A stretch of DNA of 64,000 nt. It comes from Garcia nutans. Taxonomy: Eukaryota > Streptophyta > Magnoliopsida > Malpighiales > Euphorbiaceae. The DNA lies in NCBI GenBank assembly GCA_947685225.1, contig CANTUV010000037.1:31081001-31145000 (forward strand), written 5' to 3'. Positions 21,711 to 33,123 of this stretch are shown here, one piece after another. Position numbers and translations under genes: made by a program. The notes under the pieces were generated by a model, which saw nothing but the letters and a program-made list of their open reading frames with translations, made no database searches and was not told the origin of the DNA. Positions within the stretch are counted from its first letter, which is position 1. The number at the start of each line of letters is the position of its first letter.

Positions 21711-22615
21711 TGAGGGTGTTGGTTACTGTGTTTGGTTTTTGTTCTTCTTACATGATTGAGTTTGAACTTCCATTTGCTAATGCATATGATATTATATGAA
21801 CAAGGTGATGTAATATGCATTGTGAAACTTGTGAATGGCAATGTGTTATATGAATAATGTATCTTGAAATGTTATACCAATGATGCTATGTGAATAATAT
21901 GAATTGAGATATAATATGATGATGCTAGGTGAATAATATGAATTAAGATACAACATGATATGAGGCCATTGTGATTGGCTATGATAACTCAAATGTGATG
22001 TGAAGCCATTGTGTTTGGCTATGATGATTCAATTGAAAGAACATAAGGCATGTTTGCCTAATTGATGATGAGAATTGAGAATGAAATAATAAATGAATTG
22101 TGTGTCTAATGTGTTATTCATTTTCAGAGTTTTGTTGTTGGTGGCATGCCTATTGGTAACATTCTCTTGAAGTTAGGTTGGATTTGATCCTTGAAGCCTA
22201 ATTGAGATGTTACAACCCTTGAAGCTAGGTTGGATTGGTTCTTGAAGCCAAGTTGGGTTGATACTTAGCATGCTTTGTTCCCCTTGAAGCTTGGTTGAAC
22301 CTAAATCCTTGAAGCCTAGTTGGGTTTATGATAATGATAAATGTGATAACAAAACCAAAGCATTAACTCTGAAAGTTGAATGGCATATTAGTGTGTCTTG
22401 GGCCCATGCTTGTCTTTGTTTAATGTGATTCATGTATGGTAAAATGATTAACTAATGAGATATATGGAAAGAATATTGAAATGTGATATGTTTATATATG
22501 TGGTTAATGAAATATAAAGGTATGTTGTTAACCTTTCATCTATGATACTGATTTGAGTAATCAAATGTGTGACATTGCATTGCATTATAGTATAGTGTTG
22601 GTATATTTTGTACTA

Positions 22616-22652
22616 CTAAGCCGTTGGCTTAGCACGATATTGTTTAATCGCG
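22616..22652 (+). other. Two-hairpin module of LTR C
   Basis: CTAAGCC-GTT-GGCTTAG has an A-T pair where A has G-C. The second stem CACGAT...ATCGCG has one mismatch and is followed by CAGGT. Confidence 0.65.
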
Positions 22653-23085
22653 CAGGTAACAGAGTTGAACCTGAGAGCTCCTCAAGACCGAGTGAGAGTA
22701 GACATTGAAGTGTTATTTTGGGACTTAAAGATCAGAGAAGAGCTGCCAATCATGTATATATATATATATTCTATGTTTTGTAAACTTTGATTTATAATAT
22801 ACTTGTAATAACTTCCGCTGTGAATTAATAAATATTTTTATATGGTGTCTTTTGGATTTCTTTTAAATGTTTGAGATTGGTTTCACTTATTTACAAAGAT
22901 ATTTGTTGTGTTTCTTTTTAAACTATGGCATTTTCTATATTCAGTATACATATGTTACGATCGTCTAAGCATGCTTGGTACGTATATGGTATATAGGGGT
23001 GTTACACTTTAAGCCCACAATCAACACTTCAGAGTCTAGACTCGACTCGGCCTAGCTGAACTCTCCGGTTCTACCCTGTCACCTG

Positions 23086-23122
23086 CGCGATGAACCACAA
23101 TCGCGCTAAGCCATAGGCTTAG
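23086..23122 (-). other. Two-hairpin module of LTR E
   Basis: On the minus strand, CTAAGCC-TAT-GGCTTAG is followed by CGCGAT-(8 nt)-ATCGCG and CAGGT. Both stems are perfect and the first loop differs from A and C. Confidence 0.65.
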
Positions 23123-23962
23123 TGGTACAAACCACAATAACAATATGCGTTAATGTAATGCTAATGTCACACATTCATATTTAATAAACAATACATAAGA
23201 ATATCATCTTTCAAAACCTTACATTAAATCTTATAATTCATTTGTTTCACCATTTATGATTCATATTTAAACAAAGACAAGCATGGGCCCAAAAAGGATC
23301 TAATATGTTATTCAAAGTTTAGAGTCACTGCTTTGGTCCATAATCACATTCATCAAGCCCGTAGGCGATATATATCTATCCATGGATAGTGTAACAGACC
23401 CAGTCTCTTGGACCTCAACCCGGATAGACCCTAGGGCCCCAGTATCTTGGTCCTCAACCCGGCTAGACTGTTACTAATTTTGAGGCTTACGACCCGGTCT
23501 TTTCACCTTAAAAATATCATATTTCACATTTATCATCTGGACTCGGCTTACGACCCGGTCTTTTCACCTGTCCAACAATTCATAGGCATGCCGCCAAATC
23601 CAGAACTCTGAAAATTGAATAACATACTAGGAACACAATCAATTCATTTATCTCATTATCAATCTCTTTCACAATTCATTTCTCATTTCATTTCTCATAA
23701 TTAAACTAGGCAATCATGCCCCAATTATTTCATTTGCATCACTATAGCCAACACAATGGCTTCACATCTCATCATTAAAGTATACATAGCCAATTGCATT
23801 GGACATACATTTTAAATGATCATCATATCTTTCACATTATGCAAATCATAACATTAATCAAATGTATTAACATTGTAATAACTTACTTAACACATTTACA
23901 ACCAAATGTGTTAAGTCTCAAAGTCATGTAAATGTATGCAATAATGTAGGTTTTGTACTTAC

Positions 23963-24047
23963 CTCAAGAGCAACTCACTCGACACCAAACTCCTCTTCCA
24001 AGAATACTTCAACACTTGGATTATGGCAACTTAACTCTCTTCAAAAT
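23963..24047 (-). other. Candidate 85-bp mini-exon in LTR E
   Basis: On the minus strand it lies between the acceptor-like CTTTGGTTTAG and the donor GTAAGTAC preceded by CTCTTGAG, matching the mini-exons of A, B and F in size and edges. Confidence 0.4.
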
Positions 24048-24132
24048 CTAAACCAAAGGTAATCATACACACTCACTTAGAGATACACATGAGATAATAA
24101 GGCTAAGAATTAACTAGGGCAAACTCTACACA

Positions 24133-24421
24133 TGACACGCTCAACAATACGGGCGTGTCCCTGACCGTGCCCTAAACTCACAAAACAAAAGCTTTGACAT
24201 GCTCAGTGACATGGGCGTGTCACTGGCCGTGTCAATCCTCCCTCAACACAGTAGCTATGACACGCTTAGTGACATGGGAGTATCACTGGACGTGTCAATA
24301 CTACTACAACACAGAAGCTGTGACACGCTCAGTGACATGGGCGTGTCAATGCTCGTGTCACCCACCAAGAATACAGAACCATTGACACGCCTAAAAATTT
24401 GGCCGTGCTCATGGGCGTGTC
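24133..24421 (-). repeat. GACACG/CGTGTC array in LTR E
   Basis: Repeating GACACGCTCAGTGACATGGG-type units with inverted partners, CpG-rich, between the first donor and the mini-exon, as in A. Short ORFs here are repeat artefacts. Confidence 0.7.
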
Positions 24422-25256
24422 AGGCCAAAAATTCTGATTCCGGCAACAACAACAACACATCCAACAAACCTCTTACTTCCACCATTTCCACTTCAAACAA
24501 ACTTAACTAAACATACCCATAAACCATAATAACTTGCAAAAACTCCAAAGCAATTCAAAACATACATCAAACACCACTTCACAACCATCACATACACACA
24601 ACTCAAATACAACACTTGCTCTTCCACCAAACCTAACACTTTCTCTTCAATCCAATCCCAAAAATCAAAATCAAATAAACCAAATACTCTCAAGCACCCC
24701 ACAATCAAACATACTCATACCATCAATAATCAACCATCAAACTCAAATACAACTTAAAAGAAAACTAAGGAATCAAGTGGAAACTTACCAAAAATGATGA
24801 AACTTCTTAGATTTCCAACTTGATCACTTGAAACATCCTTCAAACTTGAGCTTGGAAAATCAAAAACTCTCTTTCTCTCTTGCTTTAGAGGACGTCGGCC
24901 ATGAAGGAAAAGAAAAGAAGAAGAAGAAGAAGAAGAATAGAAAAGTCAAACACTTACTAACCACTTAAACCTCCTTTTAAAATCCACCAAGCAAAATAAT
25001 ATTAAAATAATCTAAAATATCCTCTTCCACTCATTAATTCAATTTCCTATTAATTAATTTAATTAATTTAAAATAATTAATTAATCTTCTTTGACTTCCA
25101 TTTCTTTGACTTGTATATATTGTATATATCACTATATATACAACATATACACTCTTCCCTTACCTCATTTCTCTTTCCATTTAAACATATACATTTAATC
25201 CAAATACAACAATAAAATATTCTAAAATTTTTAGGGTATACTTTGGGATATTACAG

Positions 25257-25921
25257 GAATATATATATAAAAAAAACTAATGTTATATAGTTTTTTTTTG
25301 TTAAACTGAAATTGTATATATAAAATAGGGATATTTAAAATTTGCACAATTTAGAAATTTTTTGATATATAAATTTTTTTTAGGTTATTTTATTTTTGTA
25401 GGTTATTTTTTAATTGTTTAAAAAATTTACCTAAATTTTATTTATTTTTTAAATTTCATAAAAAATTAAATTTGTTAATTTTTATAATTAATCCAAATTT
25501 TATATATAAATTTTGGTATTTATTTTTTTTCAGGATTTTCGTTGATTGTTTTAAAATTTTTATGTTAATTTTATTATTATTTTTTAATTTGGGAATATAA
25601 AAAAACTAATTTTGTATAATATTTGTGTTATTCTGAAAATATTGTATATATAAATTAGGAATATTTAAAATTTACAAATTTTAGAATTTTTTTATATATA
25701 TAATTTTTTGTAGGTTAATTTATTTTCTTAGGCTAATTTTTTAATTGTTGAAAAATTTAGGTAAAGTTTATTACTTTTTTTTTTAAATTTTAGAAAAAAT
25801 TTAAATTTATTAATTTTTATAATTAATCCGAATTATATATATATATATATATTGGTATTTATATTTTTTTAGGATTTTTGTTGATTGGTTAAAAGATTTT
25901 ACTTAAATTTTATTATTTTTT
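25257..25921. repeat. Diverged tandem repeat, two units of about 330 bp
   Basis: Unit 1 (about 25257-25588) and unit 2 (about 25589-25921) share the order GGAATATA...AAAAAACTAAT, TTGTATATATAAA, GGAATATTTAAAATTT, TTATAATTAATCC, TTGGTATTTAT and GATTTTNGTTGATTG. They have many substitutions and indels. There is no coding potential. Confidence 0.65.
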
Positions 25922-26404
25922 TTCAAAATTTTAATTATAAAAATAAACAAATTATTAACTTTTTTGTAACATTAATAGAATAAATTTTAGTGAGTTTGTT
26001 GAATTATTTTGCTATATTTGTAAAAAGTCTTTGGTAAATTTACAAATTTCATGGTGTTAGATTTATTTTTAGGGTATTTTTTTTTAACAATTTTAGAAAT
26101 TTTTTGTTATTTTTTTGTTATTTTATATTCTTAGTTATTTTATGGTATTTTAAACTTTTGTATTTTTGGTATTTTAAAATTTTTATATTCTTAGAAATTT
26201 TTGGTACATATAAAATTTTTAGAGTGCTAGAATTTTTTTTAGTATTTTTTTAATTTTAAAAAAATTTAGGTAAGTAAATTTATAAATTTAAGAAGTTTAA
26301 TTAAAAAATAAATAACTTTCTAAATTTTTTAATTAATCAGAATAATTTAGTGTTCAATTAATTAAATTTCATAGCATTTTTAGAAATTTTTTCATATTTA
26401 AAAA
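25922..26404. other. AT-rich stretch without recognised features
   Basis: Poly-A/T-rich DNA with repeated TTTTTGTTATTTT-like words. No ORF, LTR terminus or inverted repeat was recognised. Confidence 0.5.
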
Positions 26405-27530
26405 TATAACATCCTTATCCCTATATACGTATAATATATATACTAAGTATATGTAAAAATATGCAATACAGTATAAAAATATCACAATTTGGTTTAATAA
26501 AAATTTTTACATTTTCAATTTAAAATCTCAAATACTTAAAAATATATATTTAAATAGTAAATAAAATATTATTTATTAATTATAGGTTCCAAAATAAGCA
26601 TTTTACATAAAAATCTCTGAAAAAATTCGTCAGAGTTTTATTGTAAATAAGATATTCCAGAAATTTAACAAAACTCAACATGCATAAAACACACTCCCAA
26701 TTAAAATAAATCAAATATTTCCACCTCAACTTCTCAATTTCTCCATATTTTATCAAAATATATATATATATATCAAAACACATGTAAAATCTTACATTAC
26801 ACAATTTATCCAAAATATTCTTTATAATTTATAATGTACTAAAAAACATAACTATAATATACAAAATAATAAAATTTATTATAATATAAAATATATACAT
26901 GATGGCAACTGGCTCAATCTTGAAGTAGCAAAATCACCACAGAGCTAGACCCTACCAAGTTTAGAAGAACCCTCCGAATCACCCCTGTCACTTGTGCGAA
27001 GAATTACAATCGCGCTAAGCTAAAAGCCGAGCAGTACAAAGTTTGATAATAACAAAACTTTAATATAATGCCAACACATAATACTTTTGCATGTTATGTC
27101 ACAGTGTGACACTCAATTTCACTTTAAAACAAAATTTTTAATCTTTTTATAAGTCACATAAACGCATACACAAGCTTGGACCCAAACAAACTAATATATT
27201 ATTCAAATCCCAGAGTTACTATTTTGATCTATATTGACACCAAGTGTCTAGCCTCAAAGGCAAATCATATATCTAGCGTCTATCCCCGAAGGTAAATCAT
27301 ATATCACTGACGCCTAGCGTCTAGCCCCGAAGGCAAATAATGAGGATAACCTCATATGCATGCCACCAAACACAGAACTCTATAAATTGAATAATATACT
27401 AGGCATACAAATAATATATATTTTCCATAGTCAACTTTTCATATCACATTGCCTCAATTCATTTTTCTCATTCATATCAATGTCAACTCATTTTAATTCA
27501 TCATATTACATCACTTTATCATAATGTATA
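26405..27530 (-). mobile_element. Partial LTR 'J' (minus strand), K-type
   Basis: The minus-strand LTR 3' end lies at 26405 (TATAACATCC, a mutated form of the terminus). The block AAAATTCGTCAGAGTTTTATTG near 26622 matches the complementary block of K and L. The two-hairpin module sits at about 27003-27035 with mismatches. Short CGTCTAGCCCCGAAGGCAAA repeats lie at about 27245-27340. It is cut at 27530 where LTR F begins. The small minus-strand ORF at 26580 is LTR sequence. Confidence 0.7.
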
Positions 27531-27803
27531 TGTAATATCCCAATATATGCCTAGGAGTTTTAATACAATTGTTGTGTGATTTGAATTAAAGGTATATATA
27601 TGTTGTGCAAAGAAAATGATTGTGTAATTGGAATGTATATATTGTATATATGTTAGTATATAAAACATATAAGTTGGTCAAATGGAGAGTCAAGGGGAAA
27701 AGATATTTATCTTATTAAGTGTGAAAGTACTTAAATGGGCATTTGAGTAATAAGAGAGTTAGAATAAATGGTTAAAGGGCATTGAGGTAATTTTCTTTTG
27801 GAA

Positions 27804-27846
<43 letters not shown>

Positions 27847-28308
27847 TTGTGTGGCTATCGTGAGAAGAGAAAAGAGATTTGTCTTTCTTCTTGTTCTTCT
27901 CCTTTTGGTTCTGGCACGAGAGAGAGAGAGAGAGTTAAAGAGAGGTGATGATCTTCATCAAAATCTTGGGGTTTTAAGAGAATTGAAGGTAGAGATTGAA
28001 GAATTGACAAGATATTCAAGTAAGTATTCAATTCTTTGTCTTGATTTCTATTGTTTGAGTTGGATTTGATATGGTTGGTGTGATGGTGATGTTAATGGAA
28101 GATTAAGAGTATTGATATGTTGAATTGACAGTTAGATGATATTAATAAGGTTAATTGTGAGGTTGATGATGGATTATTGAAATTGGTTAGTAAGGTTTAA
28201 TATATATGAGATGGAGAGTTGATTGAATGATGTATGTTTATGTTTAATGAAGTTGAAATACATTGAATATATGATTTTGGCCTCGTTGGAAATCTTCATT
28301 CTTTGTGA

Positions 28309-28638
28309 GACACGGCCAGGATTAGGGTAGACACGGCCATGTTGGATCGATTTGGAGAGACACGGCCACTGTCTCGGCCGTGTCACTTGCCCGTGTCTGC
28401 TACTGGAATTTTGGTGTTGAGAGACACGGCCACTGGCTTGGCCGTGTCCCTTGACCGTGTCTGTCACTGCCTCTTTTGGTTGAGAGACACGGCCAAGCTA
28501 AGGGAGTCTTGGCTGTGTTGGAGCATGTGTTGGGTGACACGGCCATAAGCTTGGCCGTGTCCCTTGAGTGTGTTAGCTACTGTGTGAAAGGTAATTGATG
28601 GACACGGCCGTGTTGGTGCCCGTGTTGGTGGGCGTGTC
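28309..28638 (+). repeat. GACACGGCC array in LTR F
   Basis: At least six GACACGGCC sites, several facing GGCCGTGTC partners (for example GACACGGCCACTGGCTTGGC and its continuation), spread over 330 bp and ending in GTGGGCGTGTC. Confidence 0.75.
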
Positions 28639-28706
28639 TTGTGTTGAGGTTGCTCTAATTGATTATCATTCTTATGTTCTTATGGAAATAACTATCTTTG
28701 GATTAG

Positions 28707-28790
28707 GTTTTGAAGAAATTGTGTTACATTAACCTAATGTGAAGAATTCTTGGGAAAGGAAAGATATAGGTGATGGGAGTAGTTCTTGAG
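28707..28790 (+). other. Candidate 84-bp mini-exon in LTR F
   Basis: Preceded by CTTTGGATTAG and followed by GTAAGTAC after TTCTTGAG, the same edges as in A. Confidence 0.4.
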
Positions 28791-29367
28791 GTAAGTACAA
28801 ACTTACATAGATGTAATCTTTTATATGATTTTGAGACTTAACACCCTTAGTATAAATGTATTAAGTAGATTATTATATTGATTAATTCAATGTTACTAAT
28901 GTTGTCATTGGTATAGTGTGAAAGCTATAATGATCATCCAAAAAGAAAGGTACGTGCAATGCAATTTGTTATGATAAATGTTTGAATAATGAATGGTGTT
29001 AATGTGTTTGAGAAATGATGAAATGTGATGTTATCATGATTGATAATGATGGTAAAAATGAAATAAATAGACACATGGATTATATGACAATGAATTTAAG
29101 ATATATGTGTAATGAAATGGATTATGTATGATTGAGTGACATGATTGAAGTATGCCTATATGGTATGATTGATTAATGACATGTTTGTTTAGCAATGTAA
29201 TTAATGTTGCATATATCAATGATGAAACATGAAATGTGATTTGAGATATATTGTGATATGAAGCCATTGTTATTGGCAATGATAACTTAAATGGAATATA
29301 AAGCCATTGTGATTGGCTATGATGATACAATTGTGATAAATGAGGCATGTTTGCCTAGAGGATGAAG

Positions 29368-29879
29368 GAAAAGCATGCTAAAGAGGTAACTCCATTTGTG
29401 GAAAATAAGGATCTTGTTATCCATTGAGGGATTGATAAATGTCTATTTAGACAGTGATTGTAATGATGGGATAATTAATGCTAAGACATAACCAATGATT
29501 TTTAAGGTTAAAGTTAAAAGAGTAATCATAAAGAGATGAAGGAACAATATATATTAAATATAAAGATTGGATGAAGTATAAGTGTACTATAAAATGATCT
29601 GATTCTGGTATAAAGATAGTAATAGGAAGTGTAATAAGTTCTTTTGAATGTTTGATCAATGAAGTAACAAGATATATAAACCTATAGAATGATGAGTTAT
29701 GGAATTTAAAGAAGATTGTTGATTCTATAGGAAAGAGTTGAAGTTATATGATTTGGTGACATAGTAACTTAAACATATAATTAACTTCATATGGAAGTTA
29801 AGATAGTATGTTGTTAAGAATCAATTGTTACGATATTGATAATTTCGAGGACGGAATTTTCTTTTTAGAGGGGGAGAAT
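29368..29879 (+). mobile_element. 3' end of a family B internal region, extra 512-bp copy
   Basis: These 512 bp match 36231-36742 almost base for base, including the pre-PPT hairpin (29841-29858) and a PPT (AGAGGGGGAGAA) directly before the LTR at 29880. A complete B element to the right has its own PBS, so this piece belongs to a preceding B copy that shared the LTR at 29880-33123. That suggests an originally tandem array truncated on the left by fusion to LTR F. The short minus-strand ORF at 29447 is repeated at 36310 and is not a gene. Confidence 0.85.
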
Positions 29880-31128
29880 TGTAATATCCCTAAGTGTGCT
29901 TAGAAGTTATGATAATGTTGTTATTATTGAATTGAGTGTGTGATTGATAAGTGGTAATTATGTTGTTTGAAGAAAAGCATTGTGTAGAGTGAAGTGTATA
30001 TGTTGTGTATATGGTCATATATATATAATATAAGTTGGTCAAAGGGCTTGGTCAAGGGAAGAGGATATTTTATTTGTGATTGTGAAATTACCAACATGGG
30101 CTTGTAAAAGACAAATGTTTAGTTATATGGTTGAGGGTAGTTTAGTAATTTTCTTTTGGAAGGGTATTTAATGCCTATTGACTTTGTGTTTTCTTCATCA
30201 TTTCTTCTTCTTCTTGTTGTTGATGGCCGGCGCACTCAAAGACAAAGGAAAGCAAGAGAGCAAGTGATGATTTTGGAATTTTAAGCTCAAAAGTGAAGGA
30301 AGATCTCAAGTATACAAGTTGGAATTTCAAGAATTTCATGATTTTAGTAAGTTTTCTCTTGTTTGCCTTTGTTATTTTTGAAGATGTGTGTGAGTTGAGT
30401 TAGGGTTATTGATAGTATGATTAAGTGTGTTGATGATTTGTTGATTAGAGTTGAAATTGATTTTAAAATAAGAAGTTAAATTGGTGTTGGTGATGGAAGA
30501 GTAAGAGTTGTGTTTAGTGAATATTTTTCTGTTTTACAATTAGTAAAGGCTGTGACTTGTATGATTTTTAATTAATTATAGAAAAATGTTCTTGAAGTGA
30601 ATTTTTGATATGTTGTGCCTCTATGAGTCTAGAATGACTGAAAAATATGTTGATTCGATTTTGGAATGGTTATGAGTTTAGAAAGATTATTTTTATTAGA
30701 CCTGTTCCAGCAGGTACCTTAACTGAGACAGCTATATTTCGGGATTTTTAATAAAATGTAGAAAAATCATATCCAATTGAATTTTGGATATGTTGTTGCT
30801 TAGTGAGTCTAGTATTTGAGAAAAATAATTTGGAACCACGTTGATTGAATTTGATTTATGGAATTCACAAAGTTCAGAACTGCTGCCAGGATGCAGGGCA
30901 ATTGGGGCAGTCTGGTTAGGTGAACTATTTGACCAAGATTTTGTGTTCAGTTTGATCTGAAATTTTAAAGGAATGATTTTAAGATACAAAATTAAATTCT
31001 TTAAAAATTTTAGAATTTTTAGTCAAGTAGATTATTTTATACAATTTTTCAAAATAAGGATAAAATGGAGTCTAAAACCAGAATGTACTATTCATATGGT
31101 CATTTTGCTTATATTCCTTTTGGATTAG

Positions 31129-31215
31129 GTTGTGAAGAGGTTGAATTGCCCTAATTTGTGAAGTGAAGAACTATTGAGTGGAGAAGAGTTTAGAGTGGTG
31201 TGAAATGTTATTAAG
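31129..31215 (+). other. Candidate 87-bp mini-exon in LTR B
   Basis: Lies between TTTTGGATTAG and GTAAGTACC (after TTATTAAG). The right LTR has the same at 37992-38078. Confidence 0.42.
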
Positions 31216-32784
31216 GTAAGTACCAATGTTGTATGATTGCATTGTTAATGCATATCACTAATGTATTTTGATGTGTTTATATCATTAATGATATGTATAT
31301 CTATAATTGTGTTATGGGAAAATGAAAGATGTGAATGATTTGATGAATATTAATGTATGAGAATACAATTGATTGAGTATAATTAAATAATGTTAGGTAA
31401 ATTATTACATAGTTAATCTAATGTGACTTGTATAGTGTGAAAGAGAAGAGGATCATTCAACAAGGTATGAGCTATGCAAATTTATTATGATAAACACTTT
31501 TATGAAGAATTACTTTAATGTACTTTGTAATGTTATAGCAATGATGCTATATGTATAATGTGAATCATGTGATTGAATAATGATATGTTTATTTGGTTAA
31601 TGTAATTGATGTTGAGTATTATAATGATGATGCACATGATACTATATGAACAATACTATGTTTTGTGTATTATGAATCTTGTGAATTGTATTGTGCTATA
31701 TGAATAAGGTACTTTGTAATGTTATAGCAATGATGTTATATGTATCATATGGATTGAGATATGATATGTTGTGAAGCCATTGTAATTGGCCATGATGATT
31801 CAAATGTGAGATGAAGCCATTGTGATTGGCTATGATGATCTAATTGAAAGAAATAAGGCATGTTTGCCTAGATGATAATGAACATTGAGATTGAAATTGA
31901 TAATGAAACAATAAGTGAAATATGTGTTTAATGTGTTATTCAGTCTTCAGAGTTCTGGGTTTGGAGGCATGCCTATAAAATGAAAAAGGTAACAGTCTTG
32001 CCGGGTTGAGGATCTCTTCAAATTGAGTTGAATTGAGGTCCAAGAGATTGGGTCTGTTACACTATGAGAATTGTGAATATGAAATATATGATTGGTAACA
32101 GTCTTGCCGGGTTGAGGATCTCCTCATGATGAGTTGATGGTCCAAGAGACTGGGTCTGTTACACTATCCATGGATAGAAATATTGATATATGATGCCTAC
32201 GGGCTTGATGATTATGATTATAGACCAAAGCAGTAACTCTGAACTCTGAATAACATAGTGGTGTCTGTTGGGCCCGAGTCTGTCTTTGTTGTCAATGTGA
32301 TATACAAATGTTGAAAGAAATGGATAATGAAATCTTTGGTATACTTCATTGGACATGTGATTGATGATATGTAATATGTGCGTTGAAATATTGATTATGA
32401 GCACTAGTGATGAATCATTAATGTTGAATTGTGAATAAAGAAATGTTATGATTGGTATGATGTATAATGTGTGTATTAGCATTGATTGTGAATTCAATTG
32501 ATGAATTGTGGTTGATGACAATGATTGTCTTAATTGGAAATGTGACTTATGATTAGTATGATGTATAATGTGTGTATTGAGATGTTGATTGTGAATATTA
32601 GTGATGGGTTGGACTTGGTAGAAATGTTATGTTTATATGTGTATAAGATAGGAGATTAGTTGAAAGATATGAAAGGTGCAAATGAATAGGGATAAACTTA
32701 ATAAGAACTAAAAGTATATGGAATTGAGATATCTTTATATGTTAGTATTTCCATGATATATGTTTGTATTTTATATTTGTACTA

Positions 32785-32820
32785 CTAAGCTTTCGAGCTT
32801 AGCGCGGATGTATTATCGCG
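32785..32820 (+). other. Two-hairpin module of LTR B
   Basis: CTAAGCT-TTCG-AGCTTAG has a T-A pair where C, D and E have C-G, and a TTCG loop. It is followed by CGCG...CGCG and CAGGT. The copy in the right LTR is at about 57072-57107, beyond array D. Confidence 0.7.
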
Positions 32821-33123
32821 CAGGTAGCTTGGTGGAAGATATGAAGTCTTTTGGTATGCCACGAGAAGAGTAAGATTTTGTCGAGACCAACTAGAGGGTA
32901 ATGCATACATGTATCCACTTTAAGTATGTTATATTATATGTATAAATGAAGTTTTGATAAAGACAATAATTTGTAAGTGTTCTTTAAATTGACCTATTAT
33001 GGTTTGAATTTTGTTACAGGTATTGAAAGGTAAAAAGAAAAGTGGCATCCTTATACTTTATATACTTACTGTATGTATACTAGGTATATGTATAGTATTT
33101 ATATGGAGTATTGAGGTGTTACA

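Larger units (their letters stand above)
20696..23006 (+). repeat. 3' LTR of element C
   Basis: 2,311-bp LTR starting TGTAATATCCC and ending GGTGTTACA. It has the AT palindrome/GTCAA block (about 20800-20860), a GTAAGT donor at 21152, a GACACGGCC array at 21533-21710, CTTGAAGC minisatellite repeats (about 22166-22325) and the two-hairpin module (22616-22652). The 84-88 bp mini-exon seen in A, B, E and F was not recognised. The right flank is LTR E on the opposite strand. Confidence 0.9.
23007..25255 (-). mobile_element. Partial LTR 'E' (minus strand), 3' end missing
   Basis: On the minus strand it starts TGTAATATCCC at 25255. It has the AT palindrome/TTGAC block (about 25095-25155 on the plus strand), a GTAAGT donor at 24788-24783, a GACACG array (24421-24133), a candidate 85-bp mini-exon (24047-23963) with GTAAGT donor at 23962, and TAGCCGGGTTGAGG-type repeats (about 23390-23480). 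It also has the landmark CAAAGACAAGCATGGGCCC (23273-23291) and the two-hairpin module (23086-23122). It ends abruptly at 23007 in the conserved ACTTAAAG region, so roughly 400 bp of LTR 3' end is lost. No internal region or PPT adjoins 25255. Confidence 0.85.
27531..29367 (+). mobile_element. Partial LTR 'F' (5' part)
   Basis: Starts TGTAATATCCC and is most like C. It holds an AT palindrome with GTCAA sites (about 27615-27690), a 40-bp (ATT)n microsatellite (27805-27844), a (GA)n run near 27918, a GTAAGT donor at 28020, a GACACGGCC array (28309-28638) and an 84-bp candidate mini-exon (28707-28790). At 29367/29368, soon after GGCATGTTTGCC, it switches to the 3' end of the family B internal region, so the last third of the LTR is missing. 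ORFs inside it (such as that at 27851) are products of the repeats. Confidence 0.85.
29880..33123 (+). repeat. Left LTR of element B (3,244 bp)
   Basis: Starts TGTAATATCCC and ends GGTGTTACA. It holds the AT palindrome and two GGTCAA sites (about 29995-30060), a TATTTAA-like box near 30168, GTAAGT donors at 30347 and 31216, an 87-bp candidate mini-exon (31129-31215), two TTGCCGGGTTGAGGATCTC repeats (about 31985-32165) and the two-hairpin module (32785-32820). It contains no GACACGGCC array. Near 32588 it preserves the uninterrupted version of the site where array D inserted in the right LTR. Confidence 0.93.

Noticed and set aside
23000..23011. Target-site duplication for element C
   Set aside because: Only the right flank (CTTTA) exists; the left end is truncated, so no duplication can be shown.
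27851..28069. 72-codon ORF with a hydrophobic start (MAIVRREKR...)
   Set aside because: It lies in the LTR F leader beside (ATT)n and (GA)n repeats, is not conserved as an ORF in the other LTRs, and is explained by repeat sequence.
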